Positions 34,447 through 45,778 of a stretch of 64,000 nucleotides of DNA are shown here, one piece after another; within the stretch, counting starts at the first letter, position 1; each line of letters opens with the position of its first letter. This stretch comes from Lineus longissimus (lineage: Eukaryota > Nemertea > Pilidiophora > Heteronemertea > Lineidae): positions 16,322,437 through 16,386,436 of the forward strand of contig NC_088313.1 of NCBI RefSeq assembly GCF_910592395.1, read 5' to 3'. The translations under genes were made by a program, and so were the position numbers. Under the pieces are notes generated by a model. That model did not search any database, was not told the DNA's origin, and saw only the letters and a list, made by a program, of their open reading frames with translations.

Positions 34447-35289
34447 CGGAAACATAGTGTTACTCATTTAAAAGATTATTCAGATGTAATGATTCAAGAA
34501 TTTTGTTGATGCTTTACCCTTTCGAAGTTTCTACAGTTATTTATATATACAAAATTGGATTTGTTCGGGCGCATTATTGAAATGTCAATCATTGTATAGA
34601 AGGAGCAGCTGCAACAGACTTTAATCCAAAAATATTTTTTTAGAAATTGCTCAATCTCAAGTCAGGTTGTTATTTCACCAAGACACAATCAATGTGATCG
34701 GCACGAAATAAATCAAGCTTATAATGATATATTATAAGCAAAATAACAAAGCAAGTTTGGTGGAAAATGAATGTCGGTCTGATTACTACATCATTACTCT
34801 CAGGGAATGAAATTTTCTTTTTTTTAATTAAAGTTTCTTGCCTCATATCCCTAGACTCATTTAGAAATTTGACAAATGTCATCTCTAATTTCTCATGATA
34901 ACGGGCAGAATTGGAAATTTCTTTCAACTAACGGCTTATTGCATGTATATTGCACAACTTTCCATTTCATGGTTTGTTCCTCTATTAATATTTCATTGGA
35001 AATTCGAGAGATGAGTTAAAGTTTTGCTGATGTGCATGTACTTTCTTAACAACAATGCTTCTTTACGGTATAATACATTTTGGGGCCCGTGTTGGGTGAT
35101 ATAACGTCAAGTCAATCTCCATGTTCTTGTTCGCATACCAACCTTTGGCGTCACTTAAGCAAATTAATGATGTCATCATTAAGATTTTTTAAACAGGTAA
35201 CTTCATACGTCATCATCCTTTCTACTGTATGGCAAATTATACAGTACGCTTGCGATTTACCAGCAGATAGTATGATGCTCCGTCATCGT
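34447..35289. other. intergenic, nothing recognised
   Basis: AT-rich, with no supported gene or repeat. Confidence 0.45.
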
Positions 35290-35650
35290 ATTTGCCATCA
35301 GCCTTTGCCGAATTCTCGGGATCAGATGGTTCCATCTTGTTGACATCAGGATAAGAACTAACCAACTGGCACCATCCCTCTTCTTAAAAGTGAGACGTCT
35401 CCGCTGGTATGGACATATTGACCGAATGGTAGAAGACAGACTACCAAAGAAGCTGCTGAACTGGCGCCCGGAACAAGTTGGTGGCCAGTTGAGAAAGAGT
35501 AGGTCACGCGTCAGATGACTTGATGCAGTGAAGCGAGGTTTGGTGAAGACATGTTGGAGGCTGCAAGCGATAGAAGTCAATGGCGAAGGTCCCTCGCACG
35601 TTTGATGGCTTAAACCATCATGTTGCACATAAGAAGAAGAAGAAGAAGAA
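35290..35650 (+). pseudogene. 5'-truncated LINE tail (non-LTR retrotransposon)
   Basis: The plus frame from 35309 reads RILGIRWFHLVDIRIRTNQ...RRLRWYGHIDRM..RLPKKLL, the familiar C-terminal region of non-LTR reverse-transcriptase polyproteins. A TGA at 35516-35518 interrupts the frame and the last part (DRSQWRRSLARLMA, then stop) is in another frame, so it is dead. It ends with an (AAG)n tail at about 35631-35650, the usual LINE 3' tail type. The clade cannot be fixed from this fragment. Confidence 0.8.
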
Positions 35651-36089
35651 TAGATTGGCCATCAGAAGCCATGCATACAGCCCTCAGAATTAACCAGTTA
35701 CAAGGAAATATTCAGTTAAGAGTTCATATAAACACAGTTACAGAAAGTGTGGGAATTATTGACCAACTTGGTGTACTTCTATGTCATTTCCGATTCTTTA
35801 TGGTATTGTACCGTGACAAACTGGATAAACCACGTCAGTTGGGTCAATAGACCAGCCTAATCCCATCTCTGTATTGAATTGGCGCTTCCTATTGTCTTAT
35901 CTCGGTTGTCCAAACATTGCAGCACGAAATCGAAAGCCTATCATGTTTGGTATGGTGATATCCGAATAGGGTGCGAGAATTTACTTGGCAAACATCGGCT
36001 GTTATTTGAGTCCTTTCACCAATCGCACGTGTAAACTGCTAAATCTTTGCACCGTTTTACCTATTCGATTCGTGAAAGGGTGTGAAAAA
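35651..36089. other. intergenic, nothing recognised
   Basis: Spacer between the LINE tail and the MITE copy, with no supported feature. Confidence 0.4.
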
Positions 36090-36256
36090 GATTAATATCC
36101 ACACAAAGTCGCCAATAGGGGTGTTTCATATCTCACAGTACGTCGGAATGATTCACGATATTTAGTGCTGAGTCTGACAGGGCCCATAATGTGTATACTA
36201 GTCACTTGAAGATGGCAAAATTAGCCTCTCTGCTCCTGCCTATAATCCCCGTTTAA
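36090..36256 (-). mobile_element. MITE-like element, copy B
   Basis: The reverse complement starts TAAACGGGGATTATAGGCAGGAGCAGAG and matches copy A (7223-7415) block by block, through CCATCTTC-AAGTGACTAGTATACA to ACCCCTATTGGCG. The terminal CTATAGGCAG motif matches the fragment at 6628. The other terminus (left on the plus strand) is missing or eroded. Confidence 0.6.
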
Positions 36257-39200
36257 GGATGTTCTGCTCCTTCCCTGAGCAGCATTAGGGTACACTTGCG
36301 CTGCGGGATGCAAGGGAATTGTAGCTTCGTTCGGCATCGCCAATGAACAGTTTCAATCAGCACGTTTGCTCGAGTGCTCTTCCCCAGAGGAACAATTTAC
36401 GAATTGGTTCGTTACCAACAAGCTATTGAGATGTCTATAAAACCTATTATTTAAGTGCCGAAATTGCAAAGTAAGTACCGGCCGTGCGAGTTGCTATAAT
36501 GATAGTTCTGAGTTATACCTGATGGAAATCATAGAGGACAAGTGTAATATCCCTTTGCGATCATAAAAGTTAATAATAGATGAATTTAGCAGGTTCAAGC
36601 TAATTGGAATGGAGAGGTTCGGGCAGGAATTGAGGTAAATCACATATAGTGTTTTTCATGTGTTTCTGCAGTATATAGAGATCGCCTACAAATAAAAACA
36701 TTGTAAAATAAGACAAAATACCAGCACCCATCAGCGCACTACTTTTCGAAAAACATTTGTCGGGAATTTGAGAAGTTCTATCAAACTTGTTCACTTGTAA
36801 TCGACCTGGTATGTACTTACCATTGAACAAAACTTCCTGCTGCATAACTATGCTCGCCCACTGAAGGGAAAGATGCACGTTTGTTTAGTGTATTGCCATC
36901 TATAGCCCGTGTAGTATCTGAGCTTATATAACCCGTTTATCTGAAACACGCATTGTTCTCTTCTATCAAATTCCGCCGCTCACTGTAACACTTTTGATAA
37001 TATTCGATTTCGCCTTTCCACCCCGCATTCAATTTTCATGCAGCCAATAAAAGAGGATCATCCATGCTCACAGGGCATCAAGGAAAGTTATTAGTCAGCT
37101 AACCTGACGTATAAAGTGGTTAGTAGGTTCTAAATCATCTGTTCCCTGGCAGATAATGGGGAAACTTAGGATTTTATTGTAACGAACCGGTGCAATAAAT
37201 ATGGCAATGATTTGGGATTGGAGCACCATGATGTTTTGATATGGATCTGAGGTATGGTATTGTAATCACCATACAGCAAGTACGATGTTCGTGTCATATT
37301 AACGAGATTTTCAACATGACTCTACCATAAGGAAAATATAATTTAAAAAAACCCAAACCTATCATACCAAGTTTGGTCGGAATTCCGAAGCTCCATGGTA
37401 ACACTTGTAGAATTCGTGGAATTTCCTATAACGTTTTGACTAAGTACTAATGTCTGTTTCACGAGGTTTTAGCTAGAATTTAGGAAATCAATCAGTCAGT
37501 ACACGTCAGGTATCTAATAGGATCTAAATCAGCAGGCATGTTGGCAAATGATGAAAAAAAACCCATAGACTTCTTAAAATTGTGGGGAATTGATTCTCTA
37601 GTGTAAAACTCTAGGCATTATTTGAAAGAACTGCAGAGTGCGGGGCGAGTTTGTGTTTGACCAACACGAAAATGCACTCGATCACTTTGTGCAGTGGTTT
37701 TTCAGCAAAGTGATGTTTTTTTAGTCTTTCATTGCCTGGGAGAGGCTCATCCAAACATTCTATTTCAAAGACCAAACCCTTTTCGCACATCGAACAGAAC
37801 AACTGCTGTCACATACTGCGGGCGCTGTTGTTGTTATTGATAAAGACAGAAAAAGAATTCCACCTTTGCCGTAGAGCTTCGGCCAACGACACCTTTTCGT
37901 GCTTCACGCAAAGAAGACATTTTCGATCAGTCAAAGAAGGTCTAGAGTTAACCAAAGGCTCCCAACCAGAGAAAGCATCCACTTCTTTCCTTTCAGTATT
38001 TCTACGCAGTACTTTCGTACATGTACTTCTAGGAAATAAGACAATCAGATGGCAGAGTCAGCCGACGTATCACTACCGAGAGAACAATCATCATTCCAGA
38101 CTTAAAGAAACAAAACTCGGAGAGGCCCGACAAAAACTGCTCCTCACAACTAATTCCAAATGTGCCAGTGTTTTCTTTGATCACGGGAAATTACTTGAGG
38201 TTGAATTAAGAGAACTGATACCCTTCAAGGAAACTCAGGCTTCTGGTGAAGAAACATCATTACCATCCTTGGCACATTCGTGTTCATATTCCTGTCGTGG
38301 GCGACCCGAACCGTTGGTCTAAAAAGTGCTAATGCGTCTCGAAGTTAGACAGTATCAAGTCAGTTGAAGACGGACCAATGCTTAACAAGACATTGACCGC
38401 TAGAAGCGTTTGATGATAATGTTTACAACGTAACATAGGCCTATATGTGTTGATGAGCCCCCTGTTCGAAGACATGGGTCAGAAGACATGAATTCGTACG
38501 TAGGAAATCACCAATTAGGGGAAGTTTGCAAAGTTTTATTTTGGGAATACCTTTAAATTCTTGACTGTAGCAATGCACACAGGACAACTCGAGCGTTGGA
38601 TGCCCCAGAGCGTACTCTAGCTTGGTGGCCACGTCCTTTTGCCAGCGGTACTATCTTAACATTCTTAACCAAACGGATATTCACAGTAATTTGTTCTATT
38701 CTGGCTTAATTGCGATACTGTTTCACTGAGTCTAAACACGTCATAAAGGCCCACACGCCCTGACTATAACTTTTCACCTTTATAAGAAAACTTTCGTAAA
38801 CTTCTCGCTTTTGCCAAGGGTGTTGAGTTCTAATAAATGCATACTAGGCCTGCAGTCAACGACCCGCAAAACAAAGGCTAATGCAGTCCGGGTCATGATT
38901 GAGCTCGATTAACCAGTTTTTATTATCTGGTCGTGATAATGCGTCTGTTTTAAATTGACATTCTTCATCGTCAAATCATAGCATACAGTTAAAGAAAGCC
39001 CCATAGGTGGAAGGCACCAGTTTTAAACCATTCACCGACTTCCAAGCATCACGTTCTAAGTTTTTCTAAACAAAATATTTTAAAGAATTCTGCGACAAGC
39101 TAGGTTTACTTAGCTCATTTTCTTTTCGAGCCTAAGTTCGCAGACACACATCCTTTTTATTGCTCTGTACCACAATAAGGCTGTGACGCCTTCCGCAATT

Positions 39201-42200
39201 CAGAAACTTCACTGATACCTGCCGCAAATTATTGACACCAGAACACATTTTAACGCCCGACTAGTTTTGACTCATGAAACAAGTACATGTACCCGTAAAA
39301 TGTTCTATCGAGAAAAAATTCAACCCAACTTTTCACAGAGGTCTTTAAAATATATTTTGTAGAATAACTTCGAACGTGATGCTTCACATTGCCTAATTGT
39401 ATTGTGTCAGCGTGGACTTATGCCACTGACGCCTACCAAACAAACCTTCTCTATTAATTGAGGACTAAAACATTACGTTATTTTGCCACATCTCGAAGTT
39501 AAACGAATTCAGACCTAGCCCAATACTCGGTCTCTTATCTTCAAACAAAGCCCCCTCGCTGCACCTAGCTCTAAAGTCCTATTGTTCATTTGCCTGATCA
39601 AAGGTTTATCAGGGCAAATCCTGATGGCATCGACCCCCACGGAACAGCTTACATTACGGTCAATAGGCCTAAATCGGCAAGTGCAAATATAGTTATGAGC
39701 GATATTTGCGATATGATAACGCAGAGGGTTACTTCCGTGTGCTCCTACCTTTCGTGGCGCAAATGCAGCTCGGACACCTGTGTCACCGCTGCAGCATGTC
39801 GCTAAACAATTTATCGAGAGTCAAGGATACGAGAGGTTAGCCTGAGGCGAGACCCTAATCAAATTAACAATTCCTTTGCCGTGTCGGTTGGCATGGGTAC
39901 TAGGTTACTAAGTAGCACAGAGGGTGAGGTTCAAAGGCGCAGCGGAATTTAGCACTCTCCGAAGCGTACCCTCCCCCTTCCCAAGTAAAGTTCCCTTTTG
40001 GCAAAAATTGCTTGTTAAAAAAACCCGTATGTTTTGCCGGCATGTTGCTGGAAACAGTTTTGATAAATATATGAAATATAGTTAGAAAAAAAATTCATGT
40101 GATGTCCTTTCCCAGCCACCGTTAATATGAAATTGAATAGTGAGGCACAAAATTAGCAAACGTGGGTAGGGAAATTGCGTAAAGGTAATAGGTAACGCCA
40201 ATTATTAGAGGTTTTGCGCAATACTCAATTGCTAAATAGCTTCATCTAGATGTACAAGGTAATGTATTTATACTCATTTCTTCGGGGAAAACGATTTCGT
40301 AACAATATTGTTCAGAGTCTATAATCACACCAGTTAGTACGCGTAACAAAGCTATGGCTCTCAGCTAAAGCTTTACGACATCCATATTCTTGGAAAGGGA
40401 GAAGTAACCTGACATTTGCCGGAAACTGTGCACGATAAGCCCATCCTTGTCTCTTACTTCGTTCTCGTTCCGTCACATAGGTTCACCAGTCACTCGTCCT
40501 TTAGCGTGTTCAATTACTGACCTCCCGCTTCGGATGACACTCATACAAGATGTTGAGGACATGCGCAGGAGAAGTGACGTTATGCATGAAATCACAGCGG
40601 CGAAGTTAGAAAACACAAAAGCTCGACCGTTTTGAACGACTGTTGGCCATGTTTCAAACGTCCACAAGTATGATAAGAGTACCAGCAGACCGCAGTAGTG
40701 GAGCTGCCGTATTCAGCAGTCAGCAGTGGTGCTACCGTATAAACTAACAGAGCACGGGATGCGGTAAATCGACATGGACATCAGTTCACCATAAAATATC
40801 CTTTCTAAGGCAACTTTGAGAAAATGGTACAGATGGGACCGAAAATACGCCATTCCATCAAGCTTGTACGTGAAAAGAAAAACTGAAAACTATGTTCACT
40901 CCGATCACATCAACGGCTTCGTGACATGATGGGTGATAAAAATTAGCTGTTAAGGGTTTTCATAACATCGCATTAGTCATCTTTGGTTCATCCAGGCATG
41001 CTACTGAAGGAAGAGGAAGTAATGACGTACATTTTCACAGCCCACATAAATGTACCTTAAAAAACTGACAACTGTCATGCGACACTTGTTTGTAGCCCAT
41101 ATATCACTTGCAGGTACGTTATTTAAAGTAAGAGACTCTTCTCCCACACGTCCTGGTCGTATTCCATTCAGTAAAGGTGGTGTTATGTTTTCGATTTAAA
41201 AAAGCTTAGAAAGACTGGCTTTACCTAGTAAAAGTTTCACATACTACACTGTGCCCAAAGGTATGTTTCAACATTAACATTTAACGATGAAGTTAAGACA
41301 ATTGTAACCTCTGTCATATTTTTACGGTGAATAACTTTCAACACAATTTAATAGTTTCACAGGTTTCCCTGTGATACTTGTAGGCCATGGGGATCTTTAT
41401 CAGAAAATCGAAATCAATGTTCACAGACAAAATTGAAAAAAAAGTTCTTACATTTCTAGTAAAAGGGACCAGCAAATATGTTCCAATTGGAAATCACTAC
41501 ACAGCTGTGGACCTTCATATTGACTCACAGCAATTCAGCTAAAGAGCACTTTTATTTAAAAGAACGAGCTCTTTGATTTTCGACAAATTGGCTCTCGTGG
41601 GGTCGGTTACTAGGTGCGAGCATTATCGCGATGACTTCTGATAGAAATCTGAATATTACTTTAATGTGACTTTAGATTGGCAGCATAGAACTTCTCCATG
41701 CTTTTATCAGCGAGGTTCCGGCGGGACACAGTCGCTGCGTGGTGCTGACTGCTGAATAGTTCACTGACCTGACACAGAACCCTGTCACTTCAATTTGACA
41801 ACGGATCGGTTAAAGAATCACAAGAAAATCCAATCAATAGCCTATTTCAGTACTTTAACATGTAATGAATATCGGAGAAGTCTTAAGGTGTTGGTTGAAG
41901 AAACTTTACTTAAGAAGGTATGGAAGAACGGTATTCTAGCTCATGTGAGCGCTCTGTTCCGACGCACGTCTTTCAAAACGGGCGGTGGCTTTGATGTTGA
42001 AACCACATTATGATACCAAATTTCATTATGATATGTCACAGTTCTAAGAAGTAAATGAATTATTCATTTTCAGATGGTCAGGGCAAGTTTACTCGGGTAG
42101 TGTGGTGTTTCATCCACCACCCGTAATATTTCTTTAACAATGGTACACCATTTCTTTCATAAGTATACACAAATTCTTTCACAACTGCATACCATTTCCT

Positions 42201-42642
42201 TTACACTGGGACAAATAGTGTCATTCAATAAGCCGCGATAACTGGAAAATTCAAAGAAGCACCTCATATACATGTTATTCCGGGGACCCATAAATTTCCA
42301 ATCACATACATGTATTGATTATCTCATACGTCTGCAACGGCGTTGCCCCACTCAGCGAACGAGCCGCAGAAATTGTGACAAATGGTTTCAAATTCAATTA
42401 TAGATACCTAGTGGGATAAACGAGCTGGTGCTAACAATGCTATCCATCAATTAAGTTACGCGTCAGGCTAGCCAAATAATCTAAGGGTAATAGTTATCGC
42501 AAATAAGAATCGGCTTAGCCGCACTCCAAGTTCAAGTCAGTAACGGCTTTGCCAGTAATTGCTTGATATTCCGACAGTGCATGCGCCGGTCACGATGCCA
42601 GCACTGGGAAATCAGACCTTTGTCATAGAATAGAATTCAGGA
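36257..42642. other. intergenic, no gene recognised
   Basis: The longest open frame (37732-38322, plus, 196 codons) contains no ATG and no domain. Frames at 39590-39805 and 40447-40635 are short and unrecognised. No repeat matches the families listed elsewhere. Confidence 0.45.
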
Positions 42643-42650
42643 GGTATAAC
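42643..42650 (+). repeat. target-site duplication, left (GGTATAAC)
   Basis: An exact 8-bp direct repeat of 45637-45644, immediately outside the inverted termini of the MULE. MULE-type transposases typically create 8-11 bp duplications. Confidence 0.9.
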
Positions 42651-42654
42651 GGTG

Positions 42655-42704
42655 TATTCCTGTTTCGCCTATTCCTGTTTCGCCTATTCCTGTTTCGCCT
42701 ATTC
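42655..42704 (+). repeat. left terminal array of 15-bp units
   Basis: Three identical units of TATTCCTGTTTCGCC (42655-42669, 42670-42684, 42685-42699) and the first five bases of a fourth. Together with the preceding GGTG they form the left terminal inverted repeat of the MULE. Confidence 0.95.
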
Positions 42705-42778
42705 AAATGTATTGCTAACCTCCCCACAGACGTAGGAATATGAACCGTCCCTTACTTAAGGCATCAATACCGAGCTGG

Positions 42779-42854
42779 CGGTCATTGGTTGTATAACGTT
42801 TTGGACGTAATTTGAGGTCTACCTGAGCGGTCTTGATTATACAACAAATGACCG
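42779..42854. repeat. internal inverted repeat of the MULE
   Basis: The 18-bp arms 42779-42796 (CGGTCATTGGTTGTATAA) and 42837-42854 are complementary at 17 of 18 positions, with a 40-base spacer. A third, direct-orientation copy of GGCGGTCATTGGTT occurs near 43024-43037. The right arm covers the ATG of the small ORF at 42848. It could be a regulatory or transposase-binding site. Confidence 0.6.
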
Positions 42855-43075
42855 ACAGCGAGGTATTAATTTCTATTCTAAAAGGTTTCAAAATTAAACA
42901 AATTAAATACGATTTGAAAGGTATATATGTTCCGTTTTCGTCAAAGAATGATCCAGCCTGGTGTCCGGAACTCCGCCTTATTGTTGCTTGTGAAGATGAC
43001 GTCACGCATTTTATACCTACCCAGGCGGTCATTGGTTACGATACCAAGACCGCTCCGATCAAAACGTTTTTTTAA
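42848..43075 (+). CDS. small ORF inside the MULE, unknown
   Basis: 75 codons from an ATG to TAA (starts MTDSEVLISILKGFKIKQ, ends TAPIKTFF), lying between the left terminus and the transposase promoter. It contains alternating hydrophobic and basic residues and one WCPEL segment, but no domain I recognise and no membrane segment. An overlapping 105-codon frame runs on the opposite strand (43032-42715). It could be an accessory protein, part of a longer spliced transposase, or chance. Confidence 0.3.
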   Translation: MTDSEVLISILKGFKIKQIKYDLKGIYVPFSSKNDPAWCPELRLIVACEDDVTHFIPTQAVIGYDTKTAPIKTFF

Positions 43076-43308
43076 AAGGCAAGATATAAAATAGTAAGAA
43101 AGTTTTACCCTATCATTAGATTTGAGAAAGGTTTATTAGGCCTGCATTTTATATTGTGGATTTTCTTTCTTTTGTCTTAGTCAGTAACTGGCTTCTTAAT
43201 AGAAAGAATACCTATAGCTACATTGTTCTTTTATTCCTGATTTCATTGCGTTCAACGATGTGATGGCTTCCTATTGAAAAATAATATTTTCTCGAGGGTT
43301 TCATTCCA

Positions 43309-43316
43309 TATAAATA
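43309..43316 (+). promoter_or_regulatory. TATA box of the transposase gene
   Basis: TATAAATA, with TCACAC 29-34 bases downstream (A at 43340) as a possible initiator. It would give a short leader of about 19 bases before the ATG at 43359. Box, spacing and start codon are mutually consistent. Confidence 0.6.
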
Positions 43317-43358
43317 AAGAGGTCATGCAGGGGCTTTTCACACTCAAAACAACTTTGC

Positions 43359-44978
43359 ATGATGGCTGATGAAGCTCAATTTGTTCCGACCAAAAGAGGA
43401 GGGGAAAGTCTAATCTACAGAGAATTCAAGTTTCGATTGAACAGAAAAGGAAGGGATGGCAAAAGACACTGGAAATGTATCGTAGAGACGTGCAGGGCTA
43501 ATGCAGTTACTGATAGAGCAAATAGGTAATATTATGGTTCAATTCAGATACACATGGCTCAATTTGATTAGACATACTTAGCATATACCATAAAGTAATA
43601 ACATAATTAGTTTGTTTGCTCTAAGTTGCTTTACCTAATCGTACTGTAACTTAATTATGTGACAAAATAAGTTGAATGCTAAATTCGCCGCCCATTGTAG
43701 CACGGATGTATAGCACTTTTTGATTTTCCTTTCAGCGTCATTAAAGTAGGAGAACACAACCACCTATCGAACCCAGCCAAACTAACAGCAGAAAAGATCG
43801 TGCGTGGGATTAAACGACGGGCATTCGAAGAAGTTGTTCCCATACCCCGTATCTATCAAGAAGAAGTCGCAAACTCTGCAGAACAAGGAATTCTATCGGA
43901 CGATGTCTCGGTGTATCTTCCCAACTTTATCGGATGTCATACAGCGGCTTATTCGCATAGAAGGAAGCAAATGCCATTACTACCTGCCTTACGGGAAGAT
44001 ATCATATTGGAGGGACAGTGGCGGCAAACGGCCGATGGTGGAGATTTTTTAATTGCGAACGATGGGGATATTGATAAGCTCATCATATTTGGGAGTGTGG
44101 AAAGCTTGATGAAAGTCGCCATAGCAGACACTGTGTTCATGGATGGAACATTTTATATAGCACCAAACATTTTCACCCAACTGTACACAGTACATGCGAA
44201 AATATACGGACAGATCTTCCCGCTCTTATATGGATTATTACCGGACAAACGCCAAGCCACATATGAACGCTTTATCCGTCTCATCAGCGACAAAATTCGT
44301 GAAGTGAACGAAAACGTGGCCTTCAACCCGAATACAATAGTCGTGGATTACGAAATGAGCGCTCTTCAAGCATGTCGTGGGGAATTGCCGGGGGCACAAC
44401 TAAAAGGATGCAGATTTCACTTCGGTCAGGCAATACATCGAAGCGTGCAGAGACTAGGATTAGCAGCACAGTACCGTGATGCAGACAACATGGATCCCAT
44501 CCGTAAATGGATCAGACGAACGCTCGCCCTGCCTTTAGTACCCCTTGACCGCCTTGACGAAGTGTGGATGACGACGATGAACGAAGCACCCGCCATCCTA
44601 CAGGCTGCTGCTTTCAATGACTACGTTACGGCGAATTGGATAGACGACATGGATGCAAGATTCGACCGAACTCTATGGAATCATTATGACAGGCTTGATC
44701 AACCACGAACAATCAATGCTGTGGAGGGGTGGCACCACAAGATTAATACGTACACCGGCCATGCTCACCCGAACCTCTACGAACTAGTTCGCTTCCTCAA
44801 ACGAGAAGAAATGTTTCAAAGGTCAGAGATTCAGAGACTCGAAGCCGGCGGCCGACCAAAACCGAGGAGAGCCACATATGTACGCGTTGACGAACGCATG
44901 TTACGCCTCAAAGAACAATACGTCAATGGAGAGAGGGACATAATGAGTTACGTTGATGCCATCAGTTACCTTGTCTGA
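43359..44978 (+). CDS. FLYWCH zinc-finger MULE transposase, 2 exons
   Basis: Exons 43359-43525 and 43736-44978 join across a GT-AG intron (donor AG|GTAATA, acceptor TTTCAG|CG), giving 469 residues. Residues 19-65 form a FLYWCH zinc finger (Y20, W38, C40, C45, H63, H65; VGEHNHL), the presumed terminus-binding domain. The MULE catalytic core follows: D192 in VFMDGTFYIAP, D260 in VVDYEMSALQA and E386 in NAVEGWHHKIN make the DDE triad, and GCRFHFGQAIHR (from 279) is the usual conserved block between the second D and the E. Reaction: cut-and-paste transposition in the nucleus. There is no frameshift or stop and the catalytic residues are intact. A second ATG follows the first at once, so either could start the protein. 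It lies between the two terminal arrays, in the same element. Confidence 0.95.
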
Positions 44979-45146
44979 CATAATATCATGATATGTATTT
45001 TCCACCTTGTTTGACTTTATATGTGCTGTACCTACATGTATGTTATGACATGGGTTTTACAGCTGATTTTGATAATTTGATAATTATGAGAATGTACAAT
45101 ATTATGTATTTTTATCAAAAACTCATGAATTCAGTTTTCATAAACA

Positions 45147-45161
45147 AATAAACAAAATAAA
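45147..45161 (+). terminator. tandem AATAAA poly(A) signals
   Basis: AATAAA at 45147-45152 and 45156-45161, about 170-180 bases after the transposase stop codon and inside the transposon. They are the likely 3' processing signals of the transposase mRNA. Confidence 0.7.
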
Positions 45162-45444
45162 CGACTGCTTTACTCTACTTAATCTATTAGTTTTTACTGT
45201 GTGTCAGTATGGTCCTATGGTCCTATGGTCAAATAAGTCCTGGACTGTCCCCGCTTTCAAGGTGACTCTTTCAAAACGGTCATGGCATGGTTTGTTAACA
45301 AAGTTGATGGCATTTGATTAGTCAAATTGTCATCACATCGTTAACATCATCCAATTGTCCCCTCACATTTTCCCCATAAAATGGACATGCATCCCTAAGG
45401 TTCCCCGTGGGAGAGTCGATTTATTGTAGGGGTACTGGAAAGTA

Positions 45445-45632
45445 GGCGAAACAGGAATAGGCGAAACAGGAAATAGGCCAAACAGGAAATAGGCCAAACA
45501 GGAAATAGGCGAAAAAGGAATAGGCGGAACAGGAATAGGCGGAACAGGAATAGGCGAATCAGGAATAGGCGAAACAGGAATTTTGTAGGCGAAACAGGAA
45601 TAGGCGAAACAGGAATAGGCGAAACAGGAATA
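45445..45632 (-). repeat. right terminal array of 15-bp units
   Basis: Twelve units on the plus strand of the type GGCGAAACAGGAATA, the reverse complement of the left-array unit. The three outermost (45588-45632) are perfect. Inner ones vary: GGCCAAACAGGAAATA, GGCGGAACAGGAATA, GGCGAATCAGGAATA, and one with a TTTTG insertion. Long minus-strand frames over this region (PVSPIPVSPIPV-type) are translations of the repeat, not proteins. Confidence 0.95.
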
Positions 45633-45636
45633 AACC

Positions 45637-45644
45637 GGTATAAC
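45637..45644 (+). repeat. target-site duplication, right (GGTATAAC)
   Basis: Exact direct copy of 42643-42650, directly after the right terminus of the MULE. Confidence 0.9.
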
Positions 45645-45778
45645 ACAGCTTATTAAAGCGCCTCTCAGTTGATTGTAAAACAAGATAATGTAATTATCAA
45701 GTTAACAAGTCATATGGAATGCCCCTATAGACGTGTGTATATTGCGTAATGGAGGGCATTGTCAACGGGGAGCTGGGG

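Larger units (their letters stand above)
42651..45636 (+). mobile_element. complete Mutator-like (MULE) DNA transposon, 2986 bp
   Basis: Bounded by 8-bp duplications GGTATAAC and by inverted termini reading GGTGTATTCC (left) and GGTTTATTCC (right, complement). Both termini are tandem arrays of the 15-bp unit TATTCCTGTTTCGCC: three units plus a partial one at 42655-42704, and twelve units in inverse orientation at 45445-45632. Inside are a two-exon FLYWCH/MULE transposase gene (43359-44978) with its own TATA box and poly(A) signals, and a small ORF at 42848-43075. All parts expected of an autonomous element are present and the transposase is open. The clean target duplication suggests a recent insertion. 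Confidence 0.95.

Noticed and set aside
43804-44052. 82-codon frame overlapping the transposase exon
   Set aside because: Out-of-frame shadow of the real transposase reading frame.
45363-45683. Minus-strand proline/valine-repeat proteins over the MULE right end
   Set aside because: They are translations of the 15-bp terminal array in different frames.
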